This document shows positions 1 to 10,836 of a stretch of 64,000 nucleotides of DNA, piece after piece. The DNA comes from Gilliamella sp. Occ3-1. Its GTDB lineage: Bacteria; Pseudomonadota; Gammaproteobacteria; Enterobacterales; Orbaceae. The notes below the pieces were generated by a model. It was given only the letters and a program-made list of their open reading frames with translations. It searched no databases and had not been told where the DNA came from. The stretch is taken from assembly GCF_001690655.1 (NCBI RefSeq), contig NZ_LZHQ01000024.1, positions 61,329 to 125,328 on the forward strand, in the 5' to 3' direction. The stretch's first letter is position 1. Every line of letters begins with the position of its first letter. The translations under genes and the position numbers were made by a program.

Positions 1-644
1 GTAATGGCAAAAAAGTTACCTACGACAGTTGCAGGAATTAACGCACTAACAAATGAATCGTAATTTTGATTAAGAATATTGCTATAAGCGTTTGATAGTT
101 GTAAAACACCTTCGCCAATACCACCAGCCATAACAGGCGAAACAGTATAGAAAAAAGCATGCCTCCAAGTATCACCAAAAGCAACGGCTACTGAAACACC
201 AACCAATGCGGCTAGGCACATACCAAGTAACATCGGAATCATCATCCGAATAAAACCTTGAATTAAAATAACCCGATGCATACCTAAAATACTACCGCAA
301 ACTAAACTCGCAATATAAAAAAGTAAAAAGTTAGAATCTTTCATCAACATTTTTGTTGCAGTTAAAGTATTTTCGTCAAAAACACCATAGTAAACTAACA
401 GTGATGGAACAATTAAAGATAAAATTGCAGGTGCACCAAATTTTTTAAAAAAAGGAATATTTTGCCCAAGCGTTCCTAAAAACCAACCTAATGGCAAAAT
501 AACAGCAAAGCCTCCAATTAATGTTCTTGGTAGCATATCTAATTGGGCGGCGATAATAACGATGATGGAACAAACAACGAAAATAGGTAAAGGTAAAGAA
601 CCTATATAAAGTTTATTTTCTTTTAATTTTTGCATCATGCTCAT
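1..644 (-). CDS. 2-hydroxycarboxylate (citrate/malate-type) symporter, C-terminus cut by window edge
   Basis: Translating the reverse strand from the ATG at 644 gives about 214 residues that run off the left edge without a stop. The protein is very hydrophobic with several membrane segments, and near residue 170 it has a GGIGEG motif preceded by SPVMA. That glycine-rich signature is typical of the 2-hydroxycarboxylate transporter family (CitS, CitN, MaeN), which couples uptake of citrate or malate to Na+ or H+. An AGAGG ribosome site lies about 8 bases before the ATG. The substrate cannot be told from this fragment. Related genes often sit beside citrate lyase or oxaloacetate decarboxylase genes, which would lie outside the window. 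The family call is firm, the substrate open. Confidence 0.8.
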   Translation of the reverse strand, partial: MSMMQKLKENKLYIGSLPLPIFVVCSIIVIIAAQLDMLPRTLIGGFAVILPLGWFLGTLGQNIPFFKKFGAPAILSLIVPSLLVYYGVFDENTLTATKMLMKDSNFLLFYIASLVCGSILGMHRVILIQGFIRMMIPMLLGMCLAALVGVSVAVAFGDTWRHAFFYTVSPVMAGGIGEGVLQLSNAYSNILNQNYDSFVSALIPATVVGNFFAI

Positions 645-962
645 AATATAACCTCTTGCACTCCTAATTTATTTCAAAAGTACAATCAGTATAATCATGG
701 ATATAAAAATCAGAAGAATAAGAAAGTTATATAACTAATTATGTAATTAATGTAAGTCATTAAATAATTTGGATTGCATAAATTGAAATATAGAGACAGC
801 TTTATCTAGCTATTCACCTATTGATTTACGAGTGTTTAAAATGATCAATACAGATCAAATTAAAATTATAGATTAATTGAAAGATTACGCATTAATAACC
901 AAGGCCAGATACAAACATCAATTACCATTGTGAATGATGATACTCTCACCATGGTAAAATAA
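645..962. other. Intergenic region upstream of the transporter
   Basis: I see no gene in these 318 bases. They hold the upstream region of the leftward transporter and the 3' flank of the leftward WaaY-like gene. Two direct GATCAA repeats start at 843 and 853, one helical turn apart, and could be an operator for the transporter, but I recognise no regulator for them. An imperfect hairpin around 923-958 (TTACCAT pairing with ATGGTAA) may end the WaaY-like transcript. Confidence 0.4.
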
Positions 963-1667
963 TTAATCTTCTTTCCCTCGGATCTTCCGAGACAATCGTT
1001 TAAACCCATGAGTAAACTTTTTAATTGTCATTGCCAAAAAAGGAACCTTAATTTTGATATCAAAGCGTTCTTTCAGCTCGATTGCATCATTGGCTTTAGT
1101 TAACCAAATAAACCCTGAGTTCGTTAAATCAATGGCCTTGATTTTTCCTTCAGGCGTTAAGATAAAATTTCCGCCATGAATATCATTAGATACTAAATTA
1201 TAACTGTGCAGTTTTTCAATACAGTTTTTAACTTGCTCGCCATACTCTTTCATTTCTTCCCACTTTAAAGAACGTCCTTCGATAAAATTAAAAATCATAT
1301 AATGGCGTTTAGATTTTTGATCAAAAGCAACCAAATACAGTTCATAAGCAATATCGGCATTATCAAGTGATATTTTGGCGAGTTTACGAATCAAATTGAA
1401 ATAAAAGTCGCCTGTAATTTTGGCGATTAAACGACGCTCTAAACGATGCTCAACACCGCCATCAATTTTAAAAATAAATTTTGATTCATTATGATCGATT
1501 AAATAAGTATATCGCTCTAATTTATCGCTAGGATCGAGTAATTCATGATGTCCTTCTTCTGCCAAAAATTGGTCAAAAAGTTCTAAATAATTGATTTCGT
1601 CATTTTGCACATAGGCGAACTTCATATCGCCACGTTGAACTTCAATAATCTTTGCAAAGTTATTCAA
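963..1667 (-). CDS. waaY: LPS core heptose(II) kinase, WaaY/RfaY-like
   Basis: The 234-residue protein is a small kinase-fold enzyme expected to phosphorylate the second heptose of the lipopolysaccharide inner core at the cytoplasmic face of the inner membrane. The catalytic loop reads SNDIHGGNF (about residue 160) and is followed by AIDLTNSG, matching the HxGNF and IDL elements of WaaY. The first in-frame start is TTG at 1667 with GGGA nine bases upstream. The next ATG (1625) would remove residues RGDMKFAY, which align with the conserved N-terminus of WaaY, so I keep TTG. Length matches the family. It stands alone, 45 kb from waaG and waaP in this window, whereas enterics keep these genes in one waa cluster. 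The acceptor position is inferred from the family. Confidence 0.7.
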   Translation of the reverse strand: MNNFAKIIEVQRGDMKFAYVQNDEINYLELFDQFLAEEGHHELLDPSDKLERYTYLIDHNESKFIFKIDGGVEHRLERRLIAKITGDFYFNLIRKLAKISLDNADIAYELYLVAFDQKSKRHYMIFNFIEGRSLKWEEMKEYGEQVKNCIEKLHSYNLVSNDIHGGNFILTPEGKIKAIDLTNSGFIWLTKANDAIELKERFDIKIKVPFLAMTIKKFTHGFKRLSRKIRGKED

Positions 1668-1851
1668 ATTTTATTATCCCAGAATACATCAAAAAAGTTG
1701 ACTTATCTTAAACATTATCTGCGTTAAAGTAAATGAAACAGTAACGTTTAACTAGTAGTACGATTAATATTAATTAAAAAGTGATGAATATTTGCTATGC
1801 CATTAAAATGATATTATGGTTAAATAATTGAATTTATATTATTGGTTAGTT

Positions 1852-2145
1852 ATGTCTAATAGCTCATCCGAATGGTTTTTATATATTATTAGAACAGCAA
1901 AAAAATCACTCTATACTGGTATTACAACAAATGTGGAAAGAAGGCTTCACCAACATCAAACCAACAAAGGTGCAAAGCATCTAAAAGGGCAAAAAGATTT
2001 AACTATTGTGTACCAAATCTATATTGGTGACAGATCGATGGCGCTCAGGCTTGAGTACCGAATAAAACAGCTTTCTAAACAAAAAAAAGAGAAGTTAGTC
2101 ACAAACCAACCTAATTTAAACGAATTATTAAAACTACTCAATTAA
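1852..2145 (+). CDS. yhbQ: GIY-YIG domain protein, YhbQ family (UPF0213)
   Basis: A 97-residue single-domain protein made almost entirely of a GIY-YIG fold: [19 protein letters not shown] holds the YI and YTGIT elements, and later [16 protein letters not shown] holds the conserved helix with Arg and Glu. YhbQ-type proteins resemble GIY-YIG nucleases and have been linked to DNA processing, but the cellular role is unsettled. I start at ATG 1852 (MSNSSSEW). An upstream in-frame TTG at 1828 would add MNLYYWLV, which is not family-like. No operon partner: the gene is flanked by oppositely oriented genes. Confidence 0.8.
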   Translation: MSNSSSEWFLYIIRTAKKSLYTGITTNVERRLHQHQTNKGAKHLKGQKDLTIVYQIYIGDRSMALRLEYRIKQLSKQKKEKLVTNQPNLNELLKLLN

Positions 2146-2157
2146 TACGCTTTATAT

Positions 2158-3144
2158 TCACATCATTGGCATTAACTGTATTGCAGGAGCTTTAATTGCA
2201 TCAATTTGCTTATTAAACTCAGCTAATTGTTGACGCCAAAAATCCTCATCAGTAATCCATGGAAAGGCGATAGGAAAAGCAGGATCTTGCCAACGCTCTA
2301 AAATCCATGCTAAATGATGAACCATTCTCATCGCTCTTAAAGGTTCGATAAGCTTTAATTGATGATGATCAAACTCACAAAACTCCTGATACATTTCAAT
2401 CAATAAATCCAACTGTAAACGTTGCTGTTGACGATCACCATGCAGTAACATCCACAGATCTTGAATTGCAGGGCCATTACGAGAATCATCAAAATCAACA
2501 AACATTGCATTATCGCGCCATAAAATATTACCCGCATGGCAATCGGCATGTAATCGAATAGGCTGCCAATCGTTATGCCAATGCTGTTCAACAGTTTTTA
2601 TTAACTGGGCTAAAATATCTTTAAGGTCAGTTTGAACTTTTTTAGAAATATAAGCGCTAGATAGCAAGATATCTTGTGGCCGATAAAGATACTCTTCTAA
2701 TCCAATAGTTGGACGATGTAAAAATGTCTGCTTAGCACCAATTTGATGGATACGACCAAGCAACATACCCACAGATTCCATTTGCTCGATATTATCCATC
2801 TCATATTGTCGTCCTCCAACACTAGCAAACAACGTAAACAGATAACCTTGATATTCGTGTAGTGTCGTATTATTAAATGTTAATGGCGTAATAACGGGAA
2901 CCTCAGCATCAGCTAATTGTTTAGTAAACTGATGTTCTTCAAGAATTTGCTGACGATCCCAACGATTTGGTCGATAAAACTTAGCCACATAACGTTTATG
3001 ATCTTCATCTTGAAATTGATAAACACGATTTTCATAACTATTTAACACAGTCAAACCAGAATCTATACTCAATCCTATTGAAGATAGGCTATCAATAATT
3101 AAATCTGGTGATAAAAATTGAAACGAAAATGTTGAACTATTCAT
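2158..3144 (-). CDS. srkA: Stress response kinase A (SrkA/YihE)
   Basis: A 328-residue protein of the choline-kinase/APH-like fold, matching the length of SrkA. The catalytic loop is LHADCHAGNILW (about residue 198) and the metal-binding segment VDFDDS follows about 18 residues later. In E. coli this Ser/Thr protein kinase protects against stress-induced death and counters MazF-type toxicity; that role is carried over by homology. It lies 11 bases downstream of engB on the same strand, so the two probably share a transcript. In E. coli yihA (engB) and yihE are also chromosomal near-neighbours, though arranged differently. Confidence 0.88.
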   Translation of the reverse strand: MNSSTFSFQFLSPDLIIDSLSSIGLSIDSGLTVLNSYENRVYQFQDEDHKRYVAKFYRPNRWDRQQILEEHQFTKQLADAEVPVITPLTFNNTTLHEYQGYLFTLFASVGGRQYEMDNIEQMESVGMLLGRIHQIGAKQTFLHRPTIGLEEYLYRPQDILLSSAYISKKVQTDLKDILAQLIKTVEQHWHNDWQPIRLHADCHAGNILWRDNAMFVDFDDSRNGPAIQDLWMLLHGDRQQQRLQLDLLIEMYQEFCEFDHHQLKLIEPLRAMRMVHHLAWILERWQDPAFPIAFPWITDEDFWRQQLAEFNKQIDAIKAPAIQLMPMM

Positions 3145-3155
3145 TGAATGATCCT

Positions 3156-3767
3156 TTATTGCAAACTAAACCATTCATCTAATTTTTGTTTTAGAGCTTC
3201 AAGTCCAATACGCTTAGGTGATGAAAAAGGAGCGACAGTAATATCTCCTTGAAAAGGTAAAATGGCTTCTTTCACCATATTAACTTGTTTTTTTTGAGCG
3301 CCAGAAGCTAATTTATCAGCTTTAGTAAGCAGTAACATAATAGGGATATCAACAGAAACCGCCCACTCAATCATCTGTTGATCTAAATCTTTTAACGGGT
3401 GTCTAATATCCATCAATACAACCAAACCTTTTAAACTCTCACGTTTTTGCAGATATTCACCCAATGATTTTTGCCATTTACGCTTTATCGCCTCTGGCAC
3501 TTGAGCATAGCCATAACCGGGTAAATCTACTAAACGGCAATTTTGTTCAACTTCGAAAAGATTAATAAGTTGGGTTCGACCTGGCGTTTTACTCGTTCTA
3601 GCAAGTCCTTTTTGATTGGTTAATGTATTAAGAGCGCTTGATTTACCAGCATTAGAACGGCCAGCAAAAGCAATTTCAACACCATTATCAATAGGTAGAT
3701 GAGAAATATCAGGTGCACTCAAAATAAAATGAGTTTTAGCATAATTTAATGGGTGAATATTGGTCAT
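3156..3767 (-). CDS. engB: Ribosome biogenesis GTPase EngB (YihA/YsxC)
   Basis: A 203-residue TrmE-Era-EngA-like GTPase needed for late assembly of the large ribosomal subunit. All G motifs are visible in order: GRSNAGKSS (G1, about residue 36), a threonine-containing G2 in KTPGRTQ, DLPGYG (G3), TKAD (G4), and a terminal SS-P-K segment (G5). Length is normal. ATG at 3767. It is the first gene of a probable engB-srkA unit. No oddities. Confidence 0.93.
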   Translation of the reverse strand: MTNIHPLNYAKTHFILSAPDISHLPIDNGVEIAFAGRSNAGKSSALNTLTNQKGLARTSKTPGRTQLINLFEVEQNCRLVDLPGYGYAQVPEAIKRKWQKSLGEYLQKRESLKGLVVLMDIRHPLKDLDQQMIEWAVSVDIPIMLLLTKADKLASGAQKKQVNMVKEAILPFQGDITVAPFSSPKRIGLEALKQKLDEWFSLQ

Positions 3768-3832
3768 AAATAAGTATCCTTTAAATGCAACGGCATTTAA
3801 TTGACTAAAATGTCGTTACTGTATAGAAAAAC

Positions 3833-5047
<1,215 letters not shown>

Positions 5048-5109
5048 TTAATCCTTATTTATTTTATTAACTAGTTCCTATCATTTTAATCGAACTAATT
5101 GCGGTGTAA

Positions 5110-5148
5110 AGTAAATAATTATTCAAATATTTTAAATTAATATTCACT
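5110..5148. promoter_or_regulatory. Two tandem ARG boxes (ArgR operator) upstream of argD
   Basis: Core sequences TAAATAATTATTCA (5112-5125) and TAAATTAATATTCA (5133-5146) each fit the ArgR half-site layout TGAAT-W4-ATTCA with one mismatch (A for G). As 18-base boxes they occupy 5110-5127 and 5131-5148, leaving exactly 3 bases between them. That is the 21-base periodicity of classical ArgR operators. They lie just upstream of argD. An A+T-rich background raises the chance of a spurious match to a single box; the exact spacing of two is the stronger evidence. Confidence 0.65.
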
Positions 5149-5258
5149 AATTAAAGGTGAATTCAATTTAAAATTAATATAATAATTTTCTTCTTATCTA
5201 TAATTATTTTCAGGTATAATCAGCCTTTGTTTGTTAATTGTACTTAAAAGAGATAAAA

Positions 5259-5528
5259 ATGAGTCGTATTGTTTATTGCCATTATTTAAAAAAAGAAGCA
5301 GAAGGATTAGATTTTCAACTTTACCCAGGAGAGCTTGGAAAACGTATTTTTAACGAAATATCCAAACAGGCATGGCAAGAATGGCTCAAAAAACAAACTA
5401 TGTTAATTAACGAAAATAAATTCAATATGATGAATCTAGAACATCGAAAAAAAATTGAAGCTGAAATGATCAAATTTCTATTTGAAGGCGAAGAAGTGAT
5501 TATTGACGGATATAAACCCCAAAATTGA
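5259..5528 (+). CDS. yggX: Probable Fe(2+)-trafficking protein YggX
   Basis: An 89-residue protein starting [19 protein letters not shown], with the single conserved cysteine at position 7 and the GELGKRIF segment typical of YggX. It is thought to buffer Fe(II) and protect iron-sulfur clusters from oxidation. ATG 5259 is chosen because YggX proteins begin with MSR; an in-frame TTG 21 bases upstream is not needed. mltC begins 8 bases after its stop, as in enterics (yggX-mltC), so the two are cotranscribed. Confidence 0.93.
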   Translation: MSRIVYCHYLKKEAEGLDFQLYPGELGKRIFNEISKQAWQEWLKKQTMLINENKFNMMNLEHRKKIEAEMIKFLFEGEEVIIDGYKPQN

Positions 5529-5536
5529 GATGCAAA

Positions 5537-6604
5537 ATGAAAAAAAACATTAAAATCATCACATTAGTTGCTATTATAAGTCTTCTAACAGGTTGTTCTA
5601 GTACAAATTCAAAAAAAGATGAAGACTATTATATTAAAGATACTAATGCTTTTAATATATTAATTAGCCAATATGCTAATAACATTGAACAAATTTGGGG
5701 GCCTAAAGAAGTCCTTATAGCAGGCCCAAAAGACTATGTTCAATATGAAGATAACCTAAGAACTCGCGTCCATATTAATTTCGTTTCAGGTATAATCACT
5801 ATTGAAACCATGGCAGAATCACCAATAGAAAATCTAAAAGAAGCGATAGTTTCGACATTACTTATGTCAGAGCCGGTTGACATTATACGACATGACAAAA
5901 TCAGCCAAGATTTATCTCAAGAACCATTTTTATACAATCAGGTGTTAGATCAAGATCATCAACCAATTCGTTGGAGTGGCAGAGCTAATAGTTTTGCTGA
6001 TTATCTACTTACCAATAACATAAAAACCCGCTCATCAGGTTCTCATAAAATCACTTATGTTGAAATTAAACTAGTTCCTAACCACATAAATCAGCGTGCC
6101 AAAAAATTCCTACCAATCGTAGCCGAAGCCTCTAATCGTTATTTTATTGATGAACGTTTGATTTTAGCCATTATGGAAGTTGAATCAGCATTTAACCCAT
6201 ATGCTGTCAGCCGTACTGATGCACTTGGATTAATGCAAGTACAACAACACACTGCGGGCCGTGATATTTTCAAATTACGAGGAAAATCAGGTGAACCAAG
6301 TCGAAAATTCTTACTTGATCCGCGTAATAATGTTGATATGGGTACAGCCTACTTATCATTACTGAAAACCAAATATTTAGCAGGCATTAATAACCCAATC
6401 TCGTTAAGATACGCCATGATTACTTCTTATAACGGTGGGGCAGGTAGTGTATTGCGCACATTTTCTAACGATCGCAACGAAGCGATCAACATCATAAACT
6501 CAATGACACCAAAACAAGTTTATCGAAAACTGGCCACATCTCACGTCTCGAAAGAATCACGTAATTATTTAATAAAAGTTAGTCGGATTTTAGATAATAA
6601 ATAA
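5537..6604 (+). CDS. mltC: Membrane-bound lytic murein transglycosylase C
   Basis: A 355-residue lipoprotein. The N-terminus (MKKN, then a hydrophobic stretch ending LLTGC) is a lipobox, so Cys is lipidated after signal peptidase II cleavage and the protein is anchored in the outer membrane facing the periplasm. A DUF3393-type region (roughly residues 30-180) precedes the SLT catalytic domain. The catalytic glutamate lies in AIMEVESAFNP (about residue 215), followed by ALGLMQV and SYNGGAG. It cleaves peptidoglycan glycan strands to 1,6-anhydromuropeptides. Start at ATG 5537; an in-frame TTG at 5525 overlaps the yggX stop and is disfavoured. Followed by a long hairpin. Confidence 0.93.
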   Translation: MKKNIKIITLVAIISLLTGCSSTNSKKDEDYYIKDTNAFNILISQYANNIEQIWGPKEVLIAGPKDYVQYEDNLRTRVHINFVSGIITIETMAESPIENLKEAIVSTLLMSEPVDIIRHDKISQDLSQEPFLYNQVLDQDHQPIRWSGRANSFADYLLTNNIKTRSSGSHKITYVEIKLVPNHINQRAKKFLPIVAEASNRYFIDERLILAIMEVESAFNPYAVSRTDALGLMQVQQHTAGRDIFKLRGKSGEPSRKFLLDPRNNVDMGTAYLSLLKTKYLAGINNPISLRYAMITSYNGGAGSVLRTFSNDRNEAINIINSMTPKQVYRKLATSHVSKESRNYLIKVSRILDNK

Positions 6605-7392
6605 GCTAGTAACAATCATTAACCATCACCTCATCATTACTTATAAATGATGAGGTGATGGTTAATTCTGAAAAGATAGGAATAATAATTCTTTGATTAG
6701 GCAAAAGGGGAAATATGTGATTTTATAAAAGTTTGTTTTTTTTATTAAAATATAAGTTATAAAATTATTAGCGTTGTTTATAGTGATTTAAGAAACAACA
6801 ATAATGGATATACATAAAAATTGAAATTAATACCCTATCACAGATAAGGAAAAGAGCGACTACACAAGAAAAAATAATAATATTTACTACTTTTTTTTGA
6901 AACGTTTTAAGTTGAAACGTCCGACCATTTGTAATGTATTAAAAAGCCTGATTAGAATAGTGTGGTTCTTTCAAGCAAGTAGTAAATATTGAATGTTTTG
7001 CGGGTAACGAGCGCGAATGTTAAGGAACATGTAATAATATGTTAAAATTTGTGATGCCTATTGCGTATATTAAAATTTACTCAACTGGTTTACTCATAAA
7101 TAAATGGGAAAAATTGAAACAGTGTGATACGTATTTTAATGGTGATGCGACATAATCAGCCAATATTTAGCCATTTAATATATATATAAAATAAATAGAG
7201 CAAGATTAATACATCAAGTGTGGATAAATTTTTTCAGAAATTGTTACATTACACTTTTTACTGCTAGCAACTTCTTTAATAAACAGCGTTTTTTTGTGGT
7301 TTTAAAATTTTTTAATAAAAAAACGTGATCTGCTTCAGATTTTGAGTATACTATGCGTCTCATAAAACCCTAGTTTTTTTGAGGATGTTAGT
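6605..7392. other. 788-base intergenic region between mltC and focA
   Basis: No convincing gene on either strand. It contains the 20-base perfect inverted repeat at 6619-6665 and a second inverted repeat of 14 bases (6879-6892 with 6977-6990) enclosing two direct GAAACGT repeats (6899-6922). A CRP-like sequence CGTGA-TCTGCT-TCAGA lies at 7324-7339 and a TATACT -10-like hexamer at 7347-7352, both just before focA. In enterics the focA-pfl upstream region is long and carries several promoters with FNR and ArcA control; I see no good FNR box here. The inner inverted-repeat segment might be a small RNA or a mobile-element remnant, but nothing identifies it. Confidence 0.5.
6619..6665. terminator. 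Perfect 20-base inverted repeat after mltC
   Basis: Arms 6619-6638 and 6646-6665 are exact reverse complements with a 7-base loop. It starts 15 bases after the mltC stop, as expected for a transcription terminator or mRNA-stabilising hairpin. There is no U-tract on either side, so intrinsic termination is uncertain. Confidence 0.55.
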
Positions 7393-8241
7393 TTGAGTAC
7401 CAATAAACTTGTGGATTCATATTCTCCCGCACAAATGACCCAAATTGCTGAAGATCTTGGCAATTACAAAGTAAACAAACACCCGTGTAGTACGATTTTA
7501 TCCGCAATGCTTGCTGGTGTTTATATTTCTATCGCTTTTGTATTTTATATTACCGTAACAACAGGAACAGCAACCGTTGCTTTTGGTTTGGCAAAATTAG
7601 TCGGCGGTATTTGTTTTTCTTTAGGACTTATGCTTGTTGTTTGTTGTGGTTCTGACTTATTTACTTCAACAGTATTGACCATTTTACCTAAAATGACCCA
7701 TAAAATTAGTTGGACTAAAATGATTCGTAATTGGATTTTGGTCTATGTTGGTAACTTTATTGGTGCTATACTGTTTGTCACAGTTATTTGGTTTTCTGGC
7801 CAGTATATGGTAGCCAATGGTTTGTGGGGACTAAATATTTTACAAACCGCCGATCATAAATTACATCACACCTTTATTGAGGCAGTATGTCTTGGCTTTC
7901 TAGCTAATCTAATGGTCTGTTTGGCCGCCTGGTTGAGTTACGCTGGTCGTAGTTTACTTGATAAAATGCTAATTATGGTTTTACCTGTTGCGATGTTTGT
8001 TGCCAGCGGTTTTGAGCATAGTATTGCAAATATGTTTATGATTCCTATGGGTATTGTGATTAAGAACTTTGCGTCCCCTGAGTTTTGGCAAGCAGCTGGT
8101 GTGTCGGCAGATGCATTTAAAGAGTTAACTATATCGCATTTTGTATTTAAAAATTTAATTCCAGTTACAATTGGGAATATTTTAGGTGGTTTAGCTGTAG
8201 CACTACCTTATTGGGCTTTATATTTACGTAAGCCACATTGA
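7393..8241 (+). CDS. focA: Formate channel FocA
   Basis: A 282-residue FNT-family channel with six membrane segments. Recognisable family stretches are [33 protein letters not shown] and [13 protein letters not shown]. It moves formate across the inner membrane, exporting the product of PflB and re-importing it at low pH. The start is TTG 7393, with GAGG eight bases upstream. The first in-frame ATG would delete 14 residues of the N-terminal helix that regulates the pore in FocA, so TTG is preferred. pflB follows after 67 bases, giving the usual focA-pflB operon. Confidence 0.93.
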   Translation: MSTNKLVDSYSPAQMTQIAEDLGNYKVNKHPCSTILSAMLAGVYISIAFVFYITVTTGTATVAFGLAKLVGGICFSLGLMLVVCCGSDLFTSTVLTILPKMTHKISWTKMIRNWILVYVGNFIGAILFVTVIWFSGQYMVANGLWGLNILQTADHKLHHTFIEAVCLGFLANLMVCLAAWLSYAGRSLLDKMLIMVLPVAMFVASGFEHSIANMFMIPMGIVIKNFASPEFWQAAGVSADAFKELTISHFVFKNLIPVTIGNILGGLAVALPYWALYLRKPH

Positions 8242-8308
8242 TTTTATAATATTTACCCTAATATGTAATAGGGTAAATAGTTATTTTTGTAAACCTGAGG
8301 TGAAAATT

Positions 8309-10591
8309 ATGAGTAATTTAAACGAAGTACAAGCAGCAGCTTGGAAAGGATTTAAAGATGGTGATTGGCAAAATAATGTTAATGTCCGCGATTTTATTCA
8401 AAAAAACTACACGCCATATGAAGGCGATGAGTCTTTCTTAGCTGGCGCAACTGAAGCTACAACTAAGTTATGGGATAAAGTAATGGAAGGCATTAAAATT
8501 GAAAATGCTACCCATGCCCCTGTGGATTTTGATACAAGTGTTATTTCGACAATTACTGCTCATGATGCAGGTTATATTGAAAAAGATTTAGAAAAAATTG
8601 TTGGCTTACAAACTGAAAAACCATTAAAACGTGCAATTATTCCGTTTGGTGGTATCAAAATGATCGAGAATTCTTGTAAAGCTTATAACAGAACGCTTGA
8701 TCCTTTAGTCAAAAAAATCTTTACTGAATATCGTAAAACTCATAACCAAGGTGTTTTCGATATTTATACTCCAGATATTCTTCGTTGTCGTAAATCAGGT
8801 GTTATTACTGGTCTTCCTGATGCTTATGGTCGTGGTCGCATTATTGGTGACTACCGTCGTGTTGCGCTCTACGGTATCGACTACTTAATGCAAGATAAAT
8901 TTGCACAATTTAATTCACTACAAGCTGATTTCGAAAACGGTGTTGATCTTCCAATGATTATGCAACGTCGTGAAGAAATTGCTGAACAGCATCGTGCACT
9001 TGGCCAAATTAAAGAAATGGCAGCTAAATACGGCTTCGATATTTCTGCCCCAGCAAAAACTGCACAAGAAGCAGTTCAATGGACATACTTTGGTTATTTA
9101 GCTGCGGTTAAATCACAAAATGGTGCTGCAATGTCATTAGGTCGGACTTCGACTTTCTTTGATATTTACTTCCAACGCGATCTTGAAGCTGGTTTAATTA
9201 CAGAAAAAGACGCTCAAGAAATTGTTGACCATTTTGTTATGAAGTTACGTATGGTTCGTTTCTTACGTACGCCAGAATATGATGAATTATTCTCTGGTGA
9301 CCCAATTTGGGCAACTGAATCTATCGCTGGTATGGGTGTTGACGGTCGTACATTAGTTACTAAGACTTCTTTCCGTTTCTTAAATACTTTATATACAATG
9401 GGTCCATCTCCAGAACCTAACATGACAATCCTTTGGTCTGAAAAATTACCAAGTGGATTTAAAGAGTTCGCATCAAAAGTATCTATCGATACATCATCAT
9501 TACAATATGAAAATGATGATTTAATGCGTCCTGACTTTAATAATGATGACTATGCTATTGCATGTTGTGTAAGCCCAATGATTGTTGGTAAACAAATGCA
9601 ATTCTTTGGTGCGCGTGCAAACCTTGCTAAAACTCTACTATACGCAATCAACGGCGGTGTGGATGAAAAATTAAAAATGCAAGTTGGTCCTAAAGAGACT
9701 CCAATCACTGATGAATATTTAGATTTTGATACAGTGTTTGCTCGTTTAGACCACTTTATGGATTGGTTAGCAAAACAATACGTAACAGCATTAAATGCAA
9801 TTCACTATATGCACGATAAATACAGCTATGAAGCATCATTAATGGCGCTTCATGATCGTGATGTTATTCGTACTATGGCTTGTGGTATTGCTGGTCTTTC
9901 AGTTGCAGCTGACTCTCTTTCTGCGATTAAGTATGCAAAAGTAAAAGCAATTCGTGATGAAGATGGTTTAGCTACTGACTTTGAAATTGAAGGTGAATAT
10001 CCACAATTTGGTAATAACGATCCACGAGTTGATGATATCGCTGTTGATTTAGTTGAACGTTTTATGAAGAAAATTCAAAAACTTAAAACTTATCGTAATG
10101 CAACTCCTACACAATCTGTATTAACCATTACATCAAATGTTGTTTATGGGAAGAAAACAGGTAATACTCCAGACGGACGTCGTGCTGGTGCGCCATTTGG
10201 ACCAGGTGCTAACCCAATGCATGGTCGTGACCAAAAAGGTGCGGTAGCTTCATTAACATCTGTTGCTAAACTTCCATTTGCTTATGCTAAAGATGGTATT
10301 TCTTATACTTTCTCTATCGTTCCAAATGCATTAGGTAAAGATGATGATGTGCGTAAACGCAACTTAGCTGGTTTAATGGATGGTTATTTCCATCACGAAG
10401 CTACAGTAGAAGGTGGTCAACATCTAAATGTTAATGTATTAAATCGTGATACATTATTAGATGCGATGGAACATCCTGAAAAATATCCACAATTAACTAT
10501 TCGTGTTTCTGGATATGCGGTGCGTTTCAACTCATTAACTAAAGAACAACAAAATGACGTAATTAATCGTACATTTACGCAAAAAATTTAG
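8309..10591 (+). CDS. pflB: Formate C-acetyltransferase (pyruvate formate-lyase)
   Basis: A 760-residue glycyl-radical enzyme, the same length as E. coli PflB. The catalytic pair of adjacent cysteines is in ACCVSPM (about residue 418) and the radical glycine in VSGYAVRF near the C-terminus. It cleaves pyruvate with CoA to acetyl-CoA and formate under anaerobic conditions. ATG 8309 is chosen: CCTGAGG sits 8 bases upstream, and MSNLNE matches the expected N-terminus better than the overlapping GTG at 8300. It needs the activase encoded just downstream. The codon use looks strongly biased, as expected for a highly expressed gene. Confidence 0.97.
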   Translation: MSNLNEVQAAAWKGFKDGDWQNNVNVRDFIQKNYTPYEGDESFLAGATEATTKLWDKVMEGIKIENATHAPVDFDTSVISTITAHDAGYIEKDLEKIVGLQTEKPLKRAIIPFGGIKMIENSCKAYNRTLDPLVKKIFTEYRKTHNQGVFDIYTPDILRCRKSGVITGLPDAYGRGRIIGDYRRVALYGIDYLMQDKFAQFNSLQADFENGVDLPMIMQRREEIAEQHRALGQIKEMAAKYGFDISAPAKTAQEAVQWTYFGYLAAVKSQNGAAMSLGRTSTFFDIYFQRDLEAGLITEKDAQEIVDHFVMKLRMVRFLRTPEYDELFSGDPIWATESIAGMGVDGRTLVTKTSFRFLNTLYTMGPSPEPNMTILWSEKLPSGFKEFASKVSIDTSSLQYENDDLMRPDFNNDDYAIACCVSPMIVGKQMQFFGARANLAKTLLYAINGGVDEKLKMQVGPKETPITDEYLDFDTVFARLDHFMDWLAKQYVTALNAIHYMHDKYSYEASLMALHDRDVIRTMACGIAGLSVAADSLSAIKYAKVKAIRDEDGLATDFEIEGEYPQFGNNDPRVDDIAVDLVERFMKKIQKLKTYRNATPTQSVLTITSNVVYGKKTGNTPDGRRAGAPFGPGANPMHGRDQKGAVASLTSVAKLPFAYAKDGISYTFSIVPNALGKDDDVRKRNLAGLMDGYFHHEATVEGGQHLNVNVLNRDTLLDAMEHPEKYPQLTIRVSGYAVRFNSLTKEQQNDVINRTFTQKI

Positions 10592-10615
10592 TTTAGTTAA
10601 TTGTTAGATTAATTG

Positions 10616-10645
10616 AAATAGCGTCCTTAAGGGCGCTATTTTTTT
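10616..10645 (+). terminator. Intrinsic terminator of pflB
   Basis: Stem AAATAGCG-TCC paired with GGG-CGCTATTT around a TTAA loop (10616-10641), followed by a T-run to 10645. It lies 24 bases after the pflB stop, so pflA probably has its own promoter or depends on read-through. Confidence 0.85.
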
Positions 10646-10836
10646 ATCAGCACGAACACTATTTTGCCAACTTTAATTAAATATTAATACGATGATAATA
10701 ATTTAATATTGTTGATATTTATCCAGTATAATTAATCGAAATATAATTCATGGCGATTAATACTATTGGTTTAAGTTTGACGATAGTGGAGTTAAAATTA
10801 TTAAAAAGTCATATGAGCAATGATTCGAGATTATCT

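Noticed and set aside
6879..6990. A MITE-like transposon bounded by 14-base inverted repeats
   Set aside because: There is no flanking target-site duplication and no second copy in the window, so I report only the repeat structure.
7219..7227. Perfect DnaA box (TGTGGATAA), with another (TTATCCACA) at 31158-31166
   Set aside because: Each is a lone 9-mer with no cluster, no A+T-rich unwinding repeats and no dnaA/dnaN/gidA neighbours, so there is no origin here.
7324..7339. CRP-type site CGTGA-TCTGCT-TCAGA as a focA activator site
   Set aside because: It matches 8 of 10 consensus positions but would sit about 27 bases before the likely start, wrong for activation. Kept only as a note in the gap entry.
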